Shown here: positions 1 to 12,960 of the stretch, piece by piece
Position numbering within the stretch: the first letter of the stretch is position 1
How the letters are laid out: the number at the start of each line of letters is the position of its first letter
From: Streptomyces sp. WMMB303
Lineage (GTDB): Bacteria; Actinomycetota; Actinomycetes; Streptomycetales; Streptomycetaceae
Direction: 5' to 3'
Assembly: GCF_029351045.1 (NCBI RefSeq)
Contig: NZ_JARKIN010000001.1
Coordinates: 1,450,001-1,514,000, forward strand
DNA length: 64,000 nucleotides
Position numbers and translations under genes: made by a program
The notes under the pieces: model-generated
The model's database searches: none
What the model was told of the DNA's origin: nothing
Seen by the model: only the letters and a program-made list of their open reading frames with translations

Positions 1-326
1 GCCTCACGCCATCCCCCGCGGTCGTACGCCCAGTCGATCATCACCTTGGCGATCGGCGCCGGACCGACCATCTCGTGGGGCCTGGGGACATGGGCCTGGA
101 AGTGCTTGTCCGCGCTGCCTTCGCGGTACTCCACCTGGTAGCTCATGTCGTCGTTCAGACACACCTGCATGTAGTGCTGATCCACAGGCTCGAGGTCGAG
201 CCTTTCCAAGATCACGAACCGGTGCCGCAGATTCATGTCCGCCAGCAGATCGTGCAGAACTTCCTCGCTCGGATCGTCCACCGCACGCCCGTCGTCTTCG
301 ATCGCCCGCAGTACTGGTTGCGCCAT
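1..326 (-). CDS. hypothetical protein, C-terminus beyond window
   Basis: Reading leftwards from the ATG at 326, an open frame of 108 codons runs off the window edge without a stop, so the C-terminus is missing. The product begins MAQPVLRAIEDDGR and is acidic, with no signal peptide or membrane segment. A stretch with NDDMSYQVEYREG followed by HFQAHVP suggests a small alpha/beta fold. I do not recognise the family. It lies near a decayed secreted-toxin-like cluster (1148-2478), so an immunity-type protein is possible, but that is only inference from position. Coding is supported by regular third-position GC. Confidence 0.6.
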   Translation of the reverse strand, partial: MAQPVLRAIEDDGRAVDDPSEEVLHDLLADMNLRHRFVILERLDLEPVDQHYMQVCLNDDMSYQVEYREGSADKHFQAHVPRPHEMVGPAPIAKVMIDWAYDRGGWRE

Positions 327-456
327 GCTCGCGACTCTACTGATCCACCACGGGTCACCCACCCACCCGTGCCCTTCCCGAGAAGGGGCCTCGGTCCGCG
401 GGAGTAGGCCCCTCGCCTCATGTGCGCTTCGCTGCCGCTGGCTAGAGTCGCCGCCC

Positions 457-918
457 ATGCAGACCACGGGAACGGATCGCCGGGAGACGGCGGAACGCAG
501 GCGCGACACTCTGGACCGGCTGACCACCGAACGGGACATCTGGGTGTCGACAGCACATCCTGAGTACGGCCCGCACCAGGTGCCGCTGTGGTTCTCATGG
601 GACGGGCAGGCGGTGTGGATGTGCACCGGTGCCGCGTCCGCGACGGCGCGGAACGTCCGCGCCGAGCCGCGGGTGCGCCTGGCGCTGCCCGACACCTTCG
701 ACGTGGTGCTGCTCCAGGGCGCGGCGGAGTGCTTCCCGGACCAGGACGTCCCCGGCGACGCGGCCGATGCCTTCGCCACCGAGTTCGGCTGGGACCCGCG
801 CAGGGAAGAAGAGCCCTTCGTCTACCTGCGTGTGGCGCCGAAGACCGTGCGCGCGTGGCGCGGCGAGCCGGAACTGCGCGGCCGGGTCATCATGCGCGAC
901 GGGACGTGGCAGGGCTAG
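457..918 (+). CDS. pyridoxamine 5'-phosphate oxidase (PPOX) family protein
   Basis: A 153-residue cytosolic protein of the split-barrel flavin-binding fold. Residues from about 15 (RLTTERDIWVSTAHPEYG) through VPLWFSWDG and ATARNVRAEPRVRLAL match the pattern of actinobacterial PPOX-class enzymes that reduce small substrates with FMN or F420. The C-terminal FVYLRVAPKTVRAWRGE is the usual last strand. The ATG at 457 was chosen because it begins at the usual N-terminus; longer upstream frames are not conserved-looking. It stands alone, between the leftward gene at the window edge and leftward remnants. Substrate cannot be told from sequence. Confidence 0.8.
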   Translation: MQTTGTDRRETAERRRDTLDRLTTERDIWVSTAHPEYGPHQVPLWFSWDGQAVWMCTGAASATARNVRAEPRVRLALPDTFDVVLLQGAAECFPDQDVPGDAADAFATEFGWDPRREEEPFVYLRVAPKTVRAWRGEPELRGRVIMRDGTWQG

Positions 919-1030
919 CCTTCTCGCCGGCCCCGGCCCGGCCCCGGCCCGAGGACCGGACTCGGGGCACCTTCGGCCCCTCCCCCGTCCGGGGAGCGGT
1001 CCCGGCACCTCCCGCGTCCGCGCCGCACGC

Positions 1031-1147
1031 TCAGTCCGCCGTCCCGGCCGCCAACTCGCAGGCATGCGCGTACTCCCGCACCAGTGGGCGGCGGTCATCG
1101 GCACGCCAGGCCAGGACGTGAAGGCAACGTGCGGGGAGGCAGGGCAG
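1031..1147 (-). pseudogene. possible C-terminal remnant of a LysR-type regulator
   Basis: Directly after the stop of the leftward lipoprotein gene, and in the same frame, 38 open codons end at a TGA at 1031-1033. The stretch includes VLAWRADDRRPLVREYA, which resembles the last strand and helix of LysR-type regulators, where LAWRADD-RP followed by a helix is common. No start or upstream domain is present. It could equally be chance or stop-codon read-through sequence. Confidence 0.25.
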
Positions 1148-1714
1148 CTACCGGTGGAAGACGATACTCGGGCAGGTGTCGGGGTCCGTTTCCACGAACA
1201 GATCGGGCTTGTTCCGGGTGCCGCCGATTTCCAGATACTGCGGCTCGGTGGGCATTCGTTGCTCGGGGGTGCCGCTGAGGAAGTCGAGCTTGATCTGGCG
1301 GAACTCTTCTCCACCGGTGGTCTCCTCCTTGCGGAACTCCCAGGTTCCCTCACCCTGGAACTCCTTGCCGGCAGGGCCGTTCTCGCCCAGTTCCTCCAGC
1401 GAGATCGCCCAATTCTTCACCCGTACTGAGCCGACCTGAGCCGTACGCCCTTCGGGATACCGGGTGGAGGCGTGCCCCAGGGTGAGGCGCATGCCGTGCG
1501 GGCCCTGGTAGTCCCCGTTCAGGTCCCTGGCGCGCACGGTGGTGCTCGACCTGGGACACGGGCCCGAAGCGTCGTCCAGGACAGTGCAGGAGCTCAGGGT
1601 GACCAGAGCGCACGCGGCCACCGCTGCCGTCTTGTGGGACACCGTGCCGCTCGGCCTTCGTGTGGGGACAGCCGAGCCGTGCGTCGTCATGGAAGCCATC
1701 GTTTCAGTGCTCAT
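1148..1714 (-). CDS. putative lipoprotein of unknown function
   Basis: A 188-residue protein with an N-terminal hydrophobic stretch ending in a lipobox L-S-S-C (Cys43 from the ATG at 1714), so it should be lipid-anchored on the outer face of the membrane after processing by Lgt, whose gene is also in this window. The mature part is polar, without a known domain; it carries VKNWAISLEELGENG and ends in DTCPSIVFHR. Its ATG overlaps the stop of the truncated gene upstream (ATGA), so the two are translationally coupled. In Streptomyces such lipoproteins sit beside WXG-like proteins, and a protective or immunity role is possible (inference). An internal ATG eight codons in is an alternative start. 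Confidence 0.7.
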   Translation of the reverse strand: MSTETMASMTTHGSAVPTRRPSGTVSHKTAAVAACALVTLSSCTVLDDASGPCPRSSTTVRARDLNGDYQGPHGMRLTLGHASTRYPEGRTAQVGSVRVKNWAISLEELGENGPAGKEFQGEGTWEFRKEETTGGEEFRQIKLDFLSGTPEQRMPTEPQYLEIGGTRNKPDLFVETDPDTCPSIVFHR

Positions 1715-1935
1715 CCGGAGCTTCGAAGCGGGGCGGGTGGATGCGCTCCGTCCATGTCATCTTTTCGTGGATGCCGGTGCCGGCCCTCGTCCCGCAAGGG
1801 CTTCATCAGCTCCTTGTGGATCCGGCCGGGCAGACCGTCGATGGCGGTGATGACCTCTTTCCACTTCTGGACCAGGTCCGTAAGAACCGAGAAGTCAGTG
1901 GTCATCAACTCGTGATAGAAGTCTTCGTCCCTCAT
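1711..1935 (-). pseudogene. truncated WXG-like helical protein
   Basis: Seventy-four codons begin MRDEDFYHELMTTDF and contain LVQKWKEVITAIDGLP, an amphipathic helix like the N-terminal helical hairpin of larger secreted actinobacterial proteins. The sequence degenerates after LMKPLRDEGR into low-complexity residues and stops at 1711. The usual long C-terminal part is absent, so this looks like a remnant left by a deletion or frameshift. The ATG overlaps the end of the broken gene upstream, and the stop overlaps the lipoprotein start, showing the original three-gene operon. Confidence 0.5.
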
Positions 1936-2478
1936 CGGTCGTACTCGTCAATCGCCGAACGACGCGGGGCCACGGGCGGCAGGGCCGGGCCAACAGGGCC
2001 AGGTGAGGGGACGCCGTGCCGCCCCGGCTGCCGCAACACCTTCTCCAAGTCGGCCCTGGCACCGTGGTCCTGAGTCTGGTACGCCCTCTTGGCGTCCCGC
2101 AGGCTCTGCTCGATCCTTGCCCAGCCACGCAGCCACGTTCCCGGCCTGGATCTCCCACTGCTCGTGTGACTTTCGCAGCCCCTGGGCGGCAGTCCAGCCC
2201 TCGAACTCAGTCGCCGCCGTGCCCGTGGACGTCTCCTACGAAGCCGCGGCCTCGTAGAAGGCCGTGTGGATCTCCCCAGCGCTGGTAGCGCCCTTGGCCA
2301 GCACGCTGTGGGTAACGTTCAATTGGGGCTTGAGGATCGAGCCACCGCCCGGCTGCCGGGGAAGGAGATCGCCTTCTTCCCGCGGCGGTTCGAGCATGCC
2401 CTGCTCACCCGGCGGAACCGGCGGTCCCGACGCCGGCTCCGGCAGCTCGCTGTCGCCTTTTGACTCCGAACCACTCAC
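1932..2478 (-). pseudogene. broken WXG100-like (type VII-style) gene
   Basis: From the GTG at 2478 the frame reads a proline-rich leader, then LNVTHSVLAKGATSAGEI and TAFYEAAAS, followed by an in-frame TAG at about 2235. The same frame continues with EFEGWTAAQGLRKSHEQW and NVAAWLGK, then loses frame near 2113, where one extra G appears. The next frame continues IEQSLRDAKRAYQTQD and ends DEYDR at a TGA (1932-1934) that overlaps the next ATG. The central GW plus two long helices fits the small WXG100-type helical hairpin proteins exported by type VII systems. One nonsense change and one frameshift make it a pseudogene. Confidence 0.6.
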
Positions 2479-3098
2479 GTCCGCACCGTCCCCATCTCAG
2501 ACTCCCCCGCCCACCACAGAACCGCTGCCCCCTCGCGGATTCGGCCACAGCTGTCACCAGGCCCAATCCTCGGAGATCCAGGAAGCGGTGATAGCACAGA
2601 AGTGCTCAGGTCCTTCTCCAAACAGCACGTTCAGTGACACGAAGTGCCGCTTCGCTGATCATTTTGTCAGGCGAGTATCGGCAAGGCTGTCGTCCCCCGA
2701 CCCCGTCGCGGTCGGTCGCTCAACGCTACGAGGCGCAGTTCCTTCGCCGCGACCAGGTCACCACGGCGAATCGGACGAACGGCCTCGCTCCCAGCCTGGC
2801 TCATCCGCCCACCCTATGACCGGGGTCTGACAGGAAGCCCTGCCGTCTCCCAGGCCCGTGCCGACTGCCGGGGCTCCGCCCACCCTCTCGGCCTCGAACG
2901 GGAACCCGCCGAGTGACCTGCCGCGTGTTCTCCGACATGACGTGCAGCACCAGTCGAATGACCACCAGTTGACACAGACAGGAGAACTGCGGTGACTATC
3001 AGGGACTGTCGGCACTCCTTTCACTGTAGTAACTTTAAGTGATCAAAACTGCGGGTGATTCGAACCGCCGTCACCCACGGACAGAGAGCTGAGAGAAC
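2479..3098. other. gene-free degraded stretch
   Basis: About 620 bases with no intact gene. The leftward strand holds a 45-codon GNAT-like fragment (2667-2804) and short open pieces with a coding look, such as SLNVLFGEGPEHFC near 2600, each ending within 30 codons. This fits decay of a leftward gene set. The last 80 bases before 3105 would carry the promoter of the rightward lipoprotein gene; I could not fix -10 or -35 boxes. Confidence 0.5.
2667..2804 (-). pseudogene. N-terminal fragment of a GNAT acetyltransferase
   Basis: An ATG at 2804 opens 45 codons beginning MSQAGSEAVRPIRRGD, then LVAAKELRLVALSDRP. This matches the first strand and helix of GNAT N-acetyltransferases, where an R-PIR-GD turn and an L-ELRL-AL helix are typical. 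After SDRP the sequence becomes arginine-rich nonsense and stops, and no acetyl-CoA loop (R/Q-x-x-G-x-G/A) follows in any frame I read. It is best seen as a remnant. Confidence 0.4.
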
Positions 3099-3104
3099 GT
3101 GCGC

Positions 3105-3764
3105 ATGAACAAGCAGGCCAGCACGGCGATGTGGACCGCAGCGGCCCTCGCCGCGTCCCTCCTCCTGGGCGCGTGCGGGAGCGACGGCGGGTCGGACGGA
3201 AAGATCGACGGCGCCGACGACGGCGCCAAGAAGACGAGCAAGTCGTTCTCTCCGTCGCAGAGTTCGGATGCCCCCGGCCACCGGGAACCGGAGGACATCA
3301 AACTGGCGAAGGACGCCAAGAACGTCTTCGAGGAAGCCGAGACGGGCAACCCCGAGAAGGACGCGGTCCTGGCCGACAACCAGGCACGGATCAACGCGAT
3401 CGACCGGGTCATCACCACGGGGAAAGACCCGAACCTGGTGAAGGTCTACGCCAAGGAGCAGTCACTGCTCGCCTCGAACAAGTACATCCTCGAAGCGAAG
3501 AAGGACCAGCAGAGCTGGGCCGGTGTTACGCGCTACTACGACCAGAGGGTCGAACTGGAGAGCGACACCGTAGCGCAGATCTACTTCTGCATCGACGAAA
3601 GCAAGGCCAAGAACAAGCTTCTCAAGACGGGGAAACTCGAACCGAACAACGGGGGCGACTTGAACTACATCTTCACCCGACTCCGAATGGAGCGGAACAA
3701 GGACGGAGTATGGCAGGCGACGTCAGGTCACGAGACCGCGAAGGCCAAGAAATGCATGGAGTGA
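3105..3764 (+). CDS. putative lipoprotein, first gene of a secreted pair
   Basis: A 219-residue protein with a lysine-containing N-terminus, a hydrophobic core and a lipobox L-G-A-C (Cys24), so a lipid-anchored surface protein. A Gly/Ser/Asp-rich linker follows, then a helical region with LADNQARINAIDRVIT and a C-terminal part with WAGVTRYYDQRVELES and VAQIYFCIDESKAK. The ATG at 3105 is preceded at good spacing by GAGAGAA (3091-3097), better placed than for the GTG at 3099. The stop overlaps the GTG start of the next gene. The family is not recognised; the layout of the last half (a small beta sheet with YFCID) recalls uncharacterised Streptomyces lipoproteins. Confidence 0.75.
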   Translation: MNKQASTAMWTAAALAASLLLGACGSDGGSDGKIDGADDGAKKTSKSFSPSQSSDAPGHREPEDIKLAKDAKNVFEEAETGNPEKDAVLADNQARINAIDRVITTGKDPNLVKVYAKEQSLLASNKYILEAKKDQQSWAGVTRYYDQRVELESDTVAQIYFCIDESKAKNKLLKTGKLEPNNGGDLNYIFTRLRMERNKDGVWQATSGHETAKAKKCME

Positions 3765-4858
3765 TTCGCAAGAACTCGATCATCGCGCTGACGACGGGAC
3801 TTCTCCTCGCGGCCTCCGCCACCGCGCACGCGGACCCGAAGGGCTCCGGCGCGAGCAGAGCTTCGGGCGGAACCGACGGCGCCGACATCACCGCCAAGGT
3901 CTCGCACATCCGGATCGTCCAGGGCGACAGCAAGGGTGGCGGGAAGACGGTCAAGCTGGACCCGAAGGATCCCGACTGGGAAGCCCCGGCCTGCTGGTAC
4001 GAGCCGAAGACGACGCCCAAGGAGCTCAAGAAGAAGATCGAGGACGCCAAGCCGGAGAAGCGGGAGGAGAAGGACGGGAAGAAGGACTCCGGCACGATCT
4101 TCGACGATCTCGAGGAAAGCAACCAGAAGGCGTCGGACGCGCTCTCGGAGCAGGTCGTCAACCTCTACGAGAACTACTACCAGACCGACAAGTACGACGA
4201 CTACAACATGGACCAGCAGGGCAAGGGCTACTTCTGGGAAGGCGTGCGCAACCCCGACCGGGCGGACGATCCCGAGGCTGACGCGTGCAGCGAACACGCC
4301 ATCTGGGTGCCGAAGGGGGATCCGCCCGAGGACATGCCGCTGGCCGTCAGCCCGAAGATCCTCGCGCAGTACGCCTACGAGCAGCTCCCCATCCCGGAAA
4401 CGGAACTGTCGTTGAACCCCGACGGCAAGCAGACCGTCAACCTCGACACCTGGGTATGGCTGGACCGGAGCAGGTTCAAGCCGGTGAAGGCGGTCGCCGA
4501 ACTCGATCTCATCGACGGGACCAGGCTCTCCGCGACCACCACCGCCACACCCGAGTCGCTGACCCTCGAACCCGGCACCGGCGACGCGAAGACCTATCCC
4601 GCTTCGGGAAAGTGCGAGTTCAAGAACGGCGCACTGGGTGAGAAGTACTCCGCCGGGAAGAAGGACCGCACACCGCCCTGCGGCCTCCGGTATCTGAGGG
4701 CCACCGGCGAGAACAGTTCCTACACGCTGAAGGCCACGCTCACCTGGAAGGTGGCGTGGAAGAGCACCGAGGACCCGGGGGGCACGTTCCCGTCGGGCAC
4801 CTTCAGCACCACGAAGAACCTCACCGTGAAGGAGATCCAGTCCATCGTGCGTGACTGA
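3761..4858 (+). CDS. secreted hypothetical protein
   Basis: 365 residues with a clear Sec signal peptide (positively charged start, hydrophobic core ITALTTGLLL-like, cleavage near ATAHA-D). The mature protein has a lysine- and glutamate-rich coiled-coil-like region around residues 85-130, then an aromatic segment with LYENYYQTDKYDDYN, and a C-terminal beta-rich half with paired cysteines. The GTG at 3761 overlaps the upstream TGA (GTGA), so it is coupled to the lipoprotein gene; an in-frame ATG at 3752 is an alternative. No enzymatic motif was seen. The two products probably act together outside the cell (inference). Confidence 0.75.
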   Translation: MIRKNSIIALTTGLLLAASATAHADPKGSGASRASGGTDGADITAKVSHIRIVQGDSKGGGKTVKLDPKDPDWEAPACWYEPKTTPKELKKKIEDAKPEKREEKDGKKDSGTIFDDLEESNQKASDALSEQVVNLYENYYQTDKYDDYNMDQQGKGYFWEGVRNPDRADDPEADACSEHAIWVPKGDPPEDMPLAVSPKILAQYAYEQLPIPETELSLNPDGKQTVNLDTWVWLDRSRFKPVKAVAELDLIDGTRLSATTTATPESLTLEPGTGDAKTYPASGKCEFKNGALGEKYSAGKKDRTPPCGLRYLRATGENSSYTLKATLTWKVAWKSTEDPGGTFPSGTFSTTKNLTVKEIQSIVRD

Positions 4859-4881
4859 GCCGTCAGCGGCGCGGACGCAGT

Positions 4882-4924
4882 GCGGCGCCTGCCACAAACC
4901 CGGTCGGGGACTGGCAGGCGCCGC
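4882..4924. terminator. bidirectional terminator hairpin
   Basis: A perfect 13-bp stem (gcggcgcctgcca, 4882-4894, against 4912-4924) with a 17-base loop sits between the convergent secreted-protein gene and gltD. It has no strong T-run, as is common in Streptomyces, and could serve both strands. Confidence 0.75.
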
Positions 4925-4969
4925 TTCGTCCGTACGCCCTTGTACGGAAGTTCGGGGTGGTGCCCCGCC

Positions 4970-6428
4970 TCAGACCGCCAAGGCGCGGTCCGTGGGGCGG
5001 ACGGGGGCGTGCAGGGTGCTGTGCTCGCCGGTGAGGTGGCGGTCGACGGCCTTGGCCGCCGAGCGGCCCTCGGCGATGGCCCAGACGATGAGGGACTGGC
5101 CCCGGCCGGCGTCCCCGGCGACGTAGACGCCGGGGACGTTGGTGGCGTAGTCGCCGTCCCGTGCGATGTTGCCGCGGGCGTCGAGTTCCACACCGAACTG
5201 CTCGACCAGCCCGTTCTCCCGGTCGACACCGGTGAAGCCCATGGCCAGGGTGACCAACTGGGCCGGGATCTTCCGCTCGGTGCCGGGCTTGGGCTCCAGC
5301 TTGCCGTCCACCATCTCGACCTCCACCAGGTGGAGCCACTGGACGTTGCCGTCCTCGTCGCCTTCGAAGTGGGTGGTGTTGACGGAGTAGACCCGCTCGC
5401 CGCCCTCCTCGTGGGCGCTGGTGACCTTGTAGAGCAGCGGGAACGTGGGCCACGGCTGGCGGCCCGGGTCCCGGTCCTCGCCCGGCTTGGGCATGATCTC
5501 CAGCTGGGTGACGGAGGCGGCGCCCTGGCGGTGCGCGGTGCCCACGCAGTCGGCACCGGTGTCGCCGCCGCCGATGACGACGACGTGCTTGCCCTCGGCG
5601 CTGATCGGGGAGACGGTCAGGTCTCCCTCCTGCACCTTGTTGGCCAGCGGCAGGTACTCCATCGCCTGGTGCACGCCGTTCAGCTCGCGGCCGGGCACCG
5701 GCAGGTCGCGGGCGGTGGTGGCGCCGGCCGCCACGACGACCGCGTCGTAGCGCTTGCGGAGCTTCTTCGCGTCGATGTCGCGGCCGATCTCCGTCTCGGT
5801 GCGGAATTTGGTGCCTTCCGCGCGCATCTGCTCGATACGGCGGTTGATGTGCCGCTTCTCCATCTTGAACTCGGGGATGCCGTAGCGCAGCAGTCCGCCG
5901 ATGCGGTCGGCCCGCTCGTAGACCACGACGGTGTGTCCGGCCCGGGTGAGCTGCTGGGCGGCGGCCAGGCCCGACGGGCCGGAGCCGATGACGGCGACGG
6001 TCTTGCCGGAGAGGCGCTCGGGCGGCTGCGGGGTCACGTCCCCGTTCTCCCACGCCTTGTCGATGATGGAGACCTCGACGTTCTTGATGGTGACGGCCGG
6101 CTGGTTGATGCCCAGCACGCACGCCGACTCGCACGGGGCGGGGCAGAGCCGCCCGGTGAACTCGGGGAAGTTGTTGGTCGCGTGCAGCCGCTCGGAGGCG
6201 GCCTCCCAGTCGCCGCGGTAGGCGTAGTCGTTCCACTCGGGGATGAGGTTTCCCAGCGGACAGCCGTTGTGGCAGAAGGGGATGCCGCAGTCCATGCAGC
6301 GCCCGGCCTGCTTGCTGACGATGGGCAGCAGGGAGCCGGGGACGTAGACCTCGTTCCAGTCCTTGACCCGCTCCTCGACGGGACGGGTCTTCGCGACCTC
6401 GCGGTCGGTGTGCAGGAAGCCCTTGGGG

Positions 6429-6436
<8 letters not shown>
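4970..6436 (-). CDS. gltD: glutamate synthase (NADPH) small subunit
   Basis: 488 residues, the usual GltD length. It takes electrons from NADPH through FAD and passes them by iron-sulfur centres to GltB, which makes two glutamates from 2-oxoglutarate and glutamine. N-terminal cysteine clusters [13 protein letters not shown] and [12 protein letters not shown] bind [4Fe-4S] centres; [10 protein letters not shown] is the FAD-binding and [10 protein letters not shown] the NADPH-binding dinucleotide fold. Its ATG lies inside the end of gltB (8-base overlap), so the two are co-translated. It is followed by the bidirectional hairpin at 4882-4924. Confidence 0.97.
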
Positions 6437-11099
<4,663 letters not shown>

Positions 11100-11112
11100 C
11101 GGCTCTCCCGTC

Positions 11113-11148
11113 GTCTCGTGGCAGTGGTACGTCTCGTGGCAGTGGTAC
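11113..11148. repeat. two tandem 18-bp repeats before gltB
   Basis: The unit gtctcgtggcagtggtac occurs twice, head to tail and identical (11113-11130 and 11131-11148), 14 bases ahead of the gltB start on the leftward strand. It lies within the untranslated leader or the start region and may be a recent duplication or a regulator site. Confidence 0.9.
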
Positions 11149-11185
11149 GTACCGAGGGACGACGTTGGCCCTCATGTGGCAAAAA

Positions 11186-11201
11186 TTTTCGTGCAGGTTA
11201 C
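11186..11201 (-). promoter_or_regulatory. candidate GlnR half-site
   Basis: On the leftward strand the sequence reads GTAAC, six bases, GAAAA, close to the GTnAC-N6-GaAAC half of the box bound by the nitrogen regulator GlnR in Streptomyces. A second half-box is not evident next to it. The place, about 90 bases ahead of the glutamate synthase operon, suits nitrogen control, but this is inference. Confidence 0.35.
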
Positions 11202-11634
11202 ATGGTGGCGCACTTCCCGGAAAGTGGAAGACGCATCTCACCATACGAACACCGGGCGCGACCGTGTCAGCGCGCCGACGAGGGTGGCCCTTATGGGGCC
11301 GGACCAGACCTGCACAGGGGGTTCGGGGTGGGTCACCCCGAGTGACGAGCGGCTCTCTCTCGCACGCAGGCGTCGTTGCCGGCGGCGTTACGGACTACTG
11401 CCCCGCCTCACGCAAGATGAAACCGCCGAGTAACACGTGGATCATGTGTCGCCCTGTGCGGAGCCCCACCGCAGGGCCTCCGCTCCCTCAGAAACCCCAG
11501 GGACCACCACGTCTCCCGCCTCCTCCCTGTCCGGCGACCGCCCGGGGGCTTTCGTGTGCGGGAGCGCCCCCTGGGCAGTGAGCGTGGGGAACGCACCCCG
11601 CACACGGGGACGCGCCCCCGCGGGGGGAGGACCG

Positions 11635-12960
11635 TCAGCGCACACCCAGCCGTATCGGAAGGGACTCCAGCTCGTTCTGGGTGAGCACCGGCCGATTGCG
11701 CGTCTCCGCGGCAGCGGCAGCGCCGAGCGCGGGGAACCGCTCGAAGAGGGCGGGCAGCGCGACGGACGCCTCCAGCCGGGAGAGGCCCGCGCCGGGGCAG
11801 ATGTGCGGTCCGTGCCCGAAGGCCAGGTGTCGGATGGGTAGGGGGCGGCGCACGTCGAAGCGGTCGGCGTCCTCGCCGTGCTGCGTCCGGTCGCGGCCGA
11901 TGGCCCGGTAGGACATGGCGACCCCTTCGCCTTCCCGGATGACGGCGCCGCCGGTGCCGACCTCGATGTCCGAGGTCGCGAACCGCAGCAGCAGATGGGT
12001 GGAGGGCGACTCCCAGCGCAGCGTCTCCTCGATGACTGCGTCCCAGCCGACCTGGCCGTCGAGCACCAGGCGCAGCTGGTCCGGATGGATGAGCAGGGCC
12101 CGCACCGCACACAGGATCAGGGTCACCGTGGTCTCGTGCCCGGCCGCGACCATGGCCTCCAGGTTGCCCCGTACCTCTTCGGCGGTCAGCGGCTCGCCGC
12201 CCTCGTCGGCGAGGATGAGGGCGCTGGTGAGATCGTCGCCGGGGGACGCGGTCTTGTGCCGGACCATGTCGTGGCAGAGCTCGTCCAGCTCCCGCAGCAC
12301 CGCGAGCCGCTCCTGCTGCGGGGTCAGGGTGGAGAAGAATGCCTCGTACAGGTGGTGGAGCCGCGGCTCCAGCGCGGGATCGACGCCCATCAGCGAGCAG
12401 ACCACCGACATGGGCAGTGGCTGCGCGAAGGCGGACTTCAGGTCGATCGGCTCGTCCGGCTCCTCGGCGGCGTGCGCGGCCATCGCGTCCAGTAGTCGGG
12501 CGGTGACGCGTTCGACGACGGGGCGCAGCTCTTCCAGCCGGCGCGGGGTGAGCGCCTGCGCCGTCTTGGCGCGCAGGCGCCGGTGCTCGGCCCCGTCGAC
12601 GGTGAACATGGAGCGGCCCGCGTCGACCATGCCGATCAGCGGCCAGCTCTCGTCGATGTCGCCGTCGCGCCACAGGTTCCAGCGGGTGATGTCCTTGACC
12701 AGTCGGGTGTCGGTGAGGAGCCGGCGAGCTTCGGCGTGGGTGGTGACCGTCCACACCTCGGCGCCCACCAGGTCGATCCGGGCGAGCGGTCCGGCGGTCC
12801 GCAGCGCCTCGGTCTCGGCGGCGAGGCTGCCGACCAGCGGGTCGATGGTGATCGGGCATCCCGGGGTGCCGGGCGCCGCTCCCCCGTCCGCCGGGCAGGT
12901 GCCGGGAGCCGGGCCGCCGGGCCGGGGTTCGCTCGCCAGGGGCTGTGCGTCGCCGTTCAT
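11635..12960 (-). CDS. cytochrome P450, CYP154-like
   Basis: 441 residues with all P450 landmarks: the oxygen-binding I-helix AAGHETT, the K-helix E-T-L-R after VIE, and the heme loop FGHGPHICPG with the cysteine ligand at about residue 388. The opening CPITIDPLVGSL resembles CYP154 enzymes, soluble monooxygenases that need ferredoxin and reductase partners encoded elsewhere. The ATG overlaps the stop of the preceding P450 frame by one base (TGATG), so expression was coupled to a gene that is now broken. CYP157-CYP154 pairs are well known in Streptomyces. The substrate is unknown. Confidence 0.93.
   Translation of the reverse strand: MNGDAQPLASEPRPGGPAPGTCPADGGAAPGTPGCPITIDPLVGSLAAETEALRTAGPLARIDLVGAEVWTVTTHAEARRLLTDTRLVKDITRWNLWRDGDIDESWPLIGMVDAGRSMFTVDGAEHRRLRAKTAQALTPRRLEELRPVVERVTARLLDAMAAHAAEEPDEPIDLKSAFAQPLPMSVVCSLMGVDPALEPRLHHLYEAFFSTLTPQQERLAVLRELDELCHDMVRHKTASPGDDLTSALILADEGGEPLTAEEVRGNLEAMVAAGHETTVTLILCAVRALLIHPDQLRLVLDGQVGWDAVIEETLRWESPSTHLLLRFATSDIEVGTGGAVIREGEGVAMSYRAIGRDRTQHGEDADRFDVRRPLPIRHLAFGHGPHICPGAGLSRLEASVALPALFERFPALGAAAAAETRNRPVLTQNELESLPIRLGVR

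Larger units (their letters stand above)
11100..11634. other. intergenic region upstream of gltB
   Basis: 535 bases without a convincing gene. It should hold the gltB promoter (leftward) and the end of the P450 transcript. It contains the tandem 18-mer (11113-11148), an AT-rich patch around 11181-11190 with a GlnR-like half-site, a small hairpin CGGGGTG-ggt-CACCCCG (11328-11344), and a GC-rich inverted-repeat zone at 11560-11630 that may end the P450 message. Confidence 0.6.
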
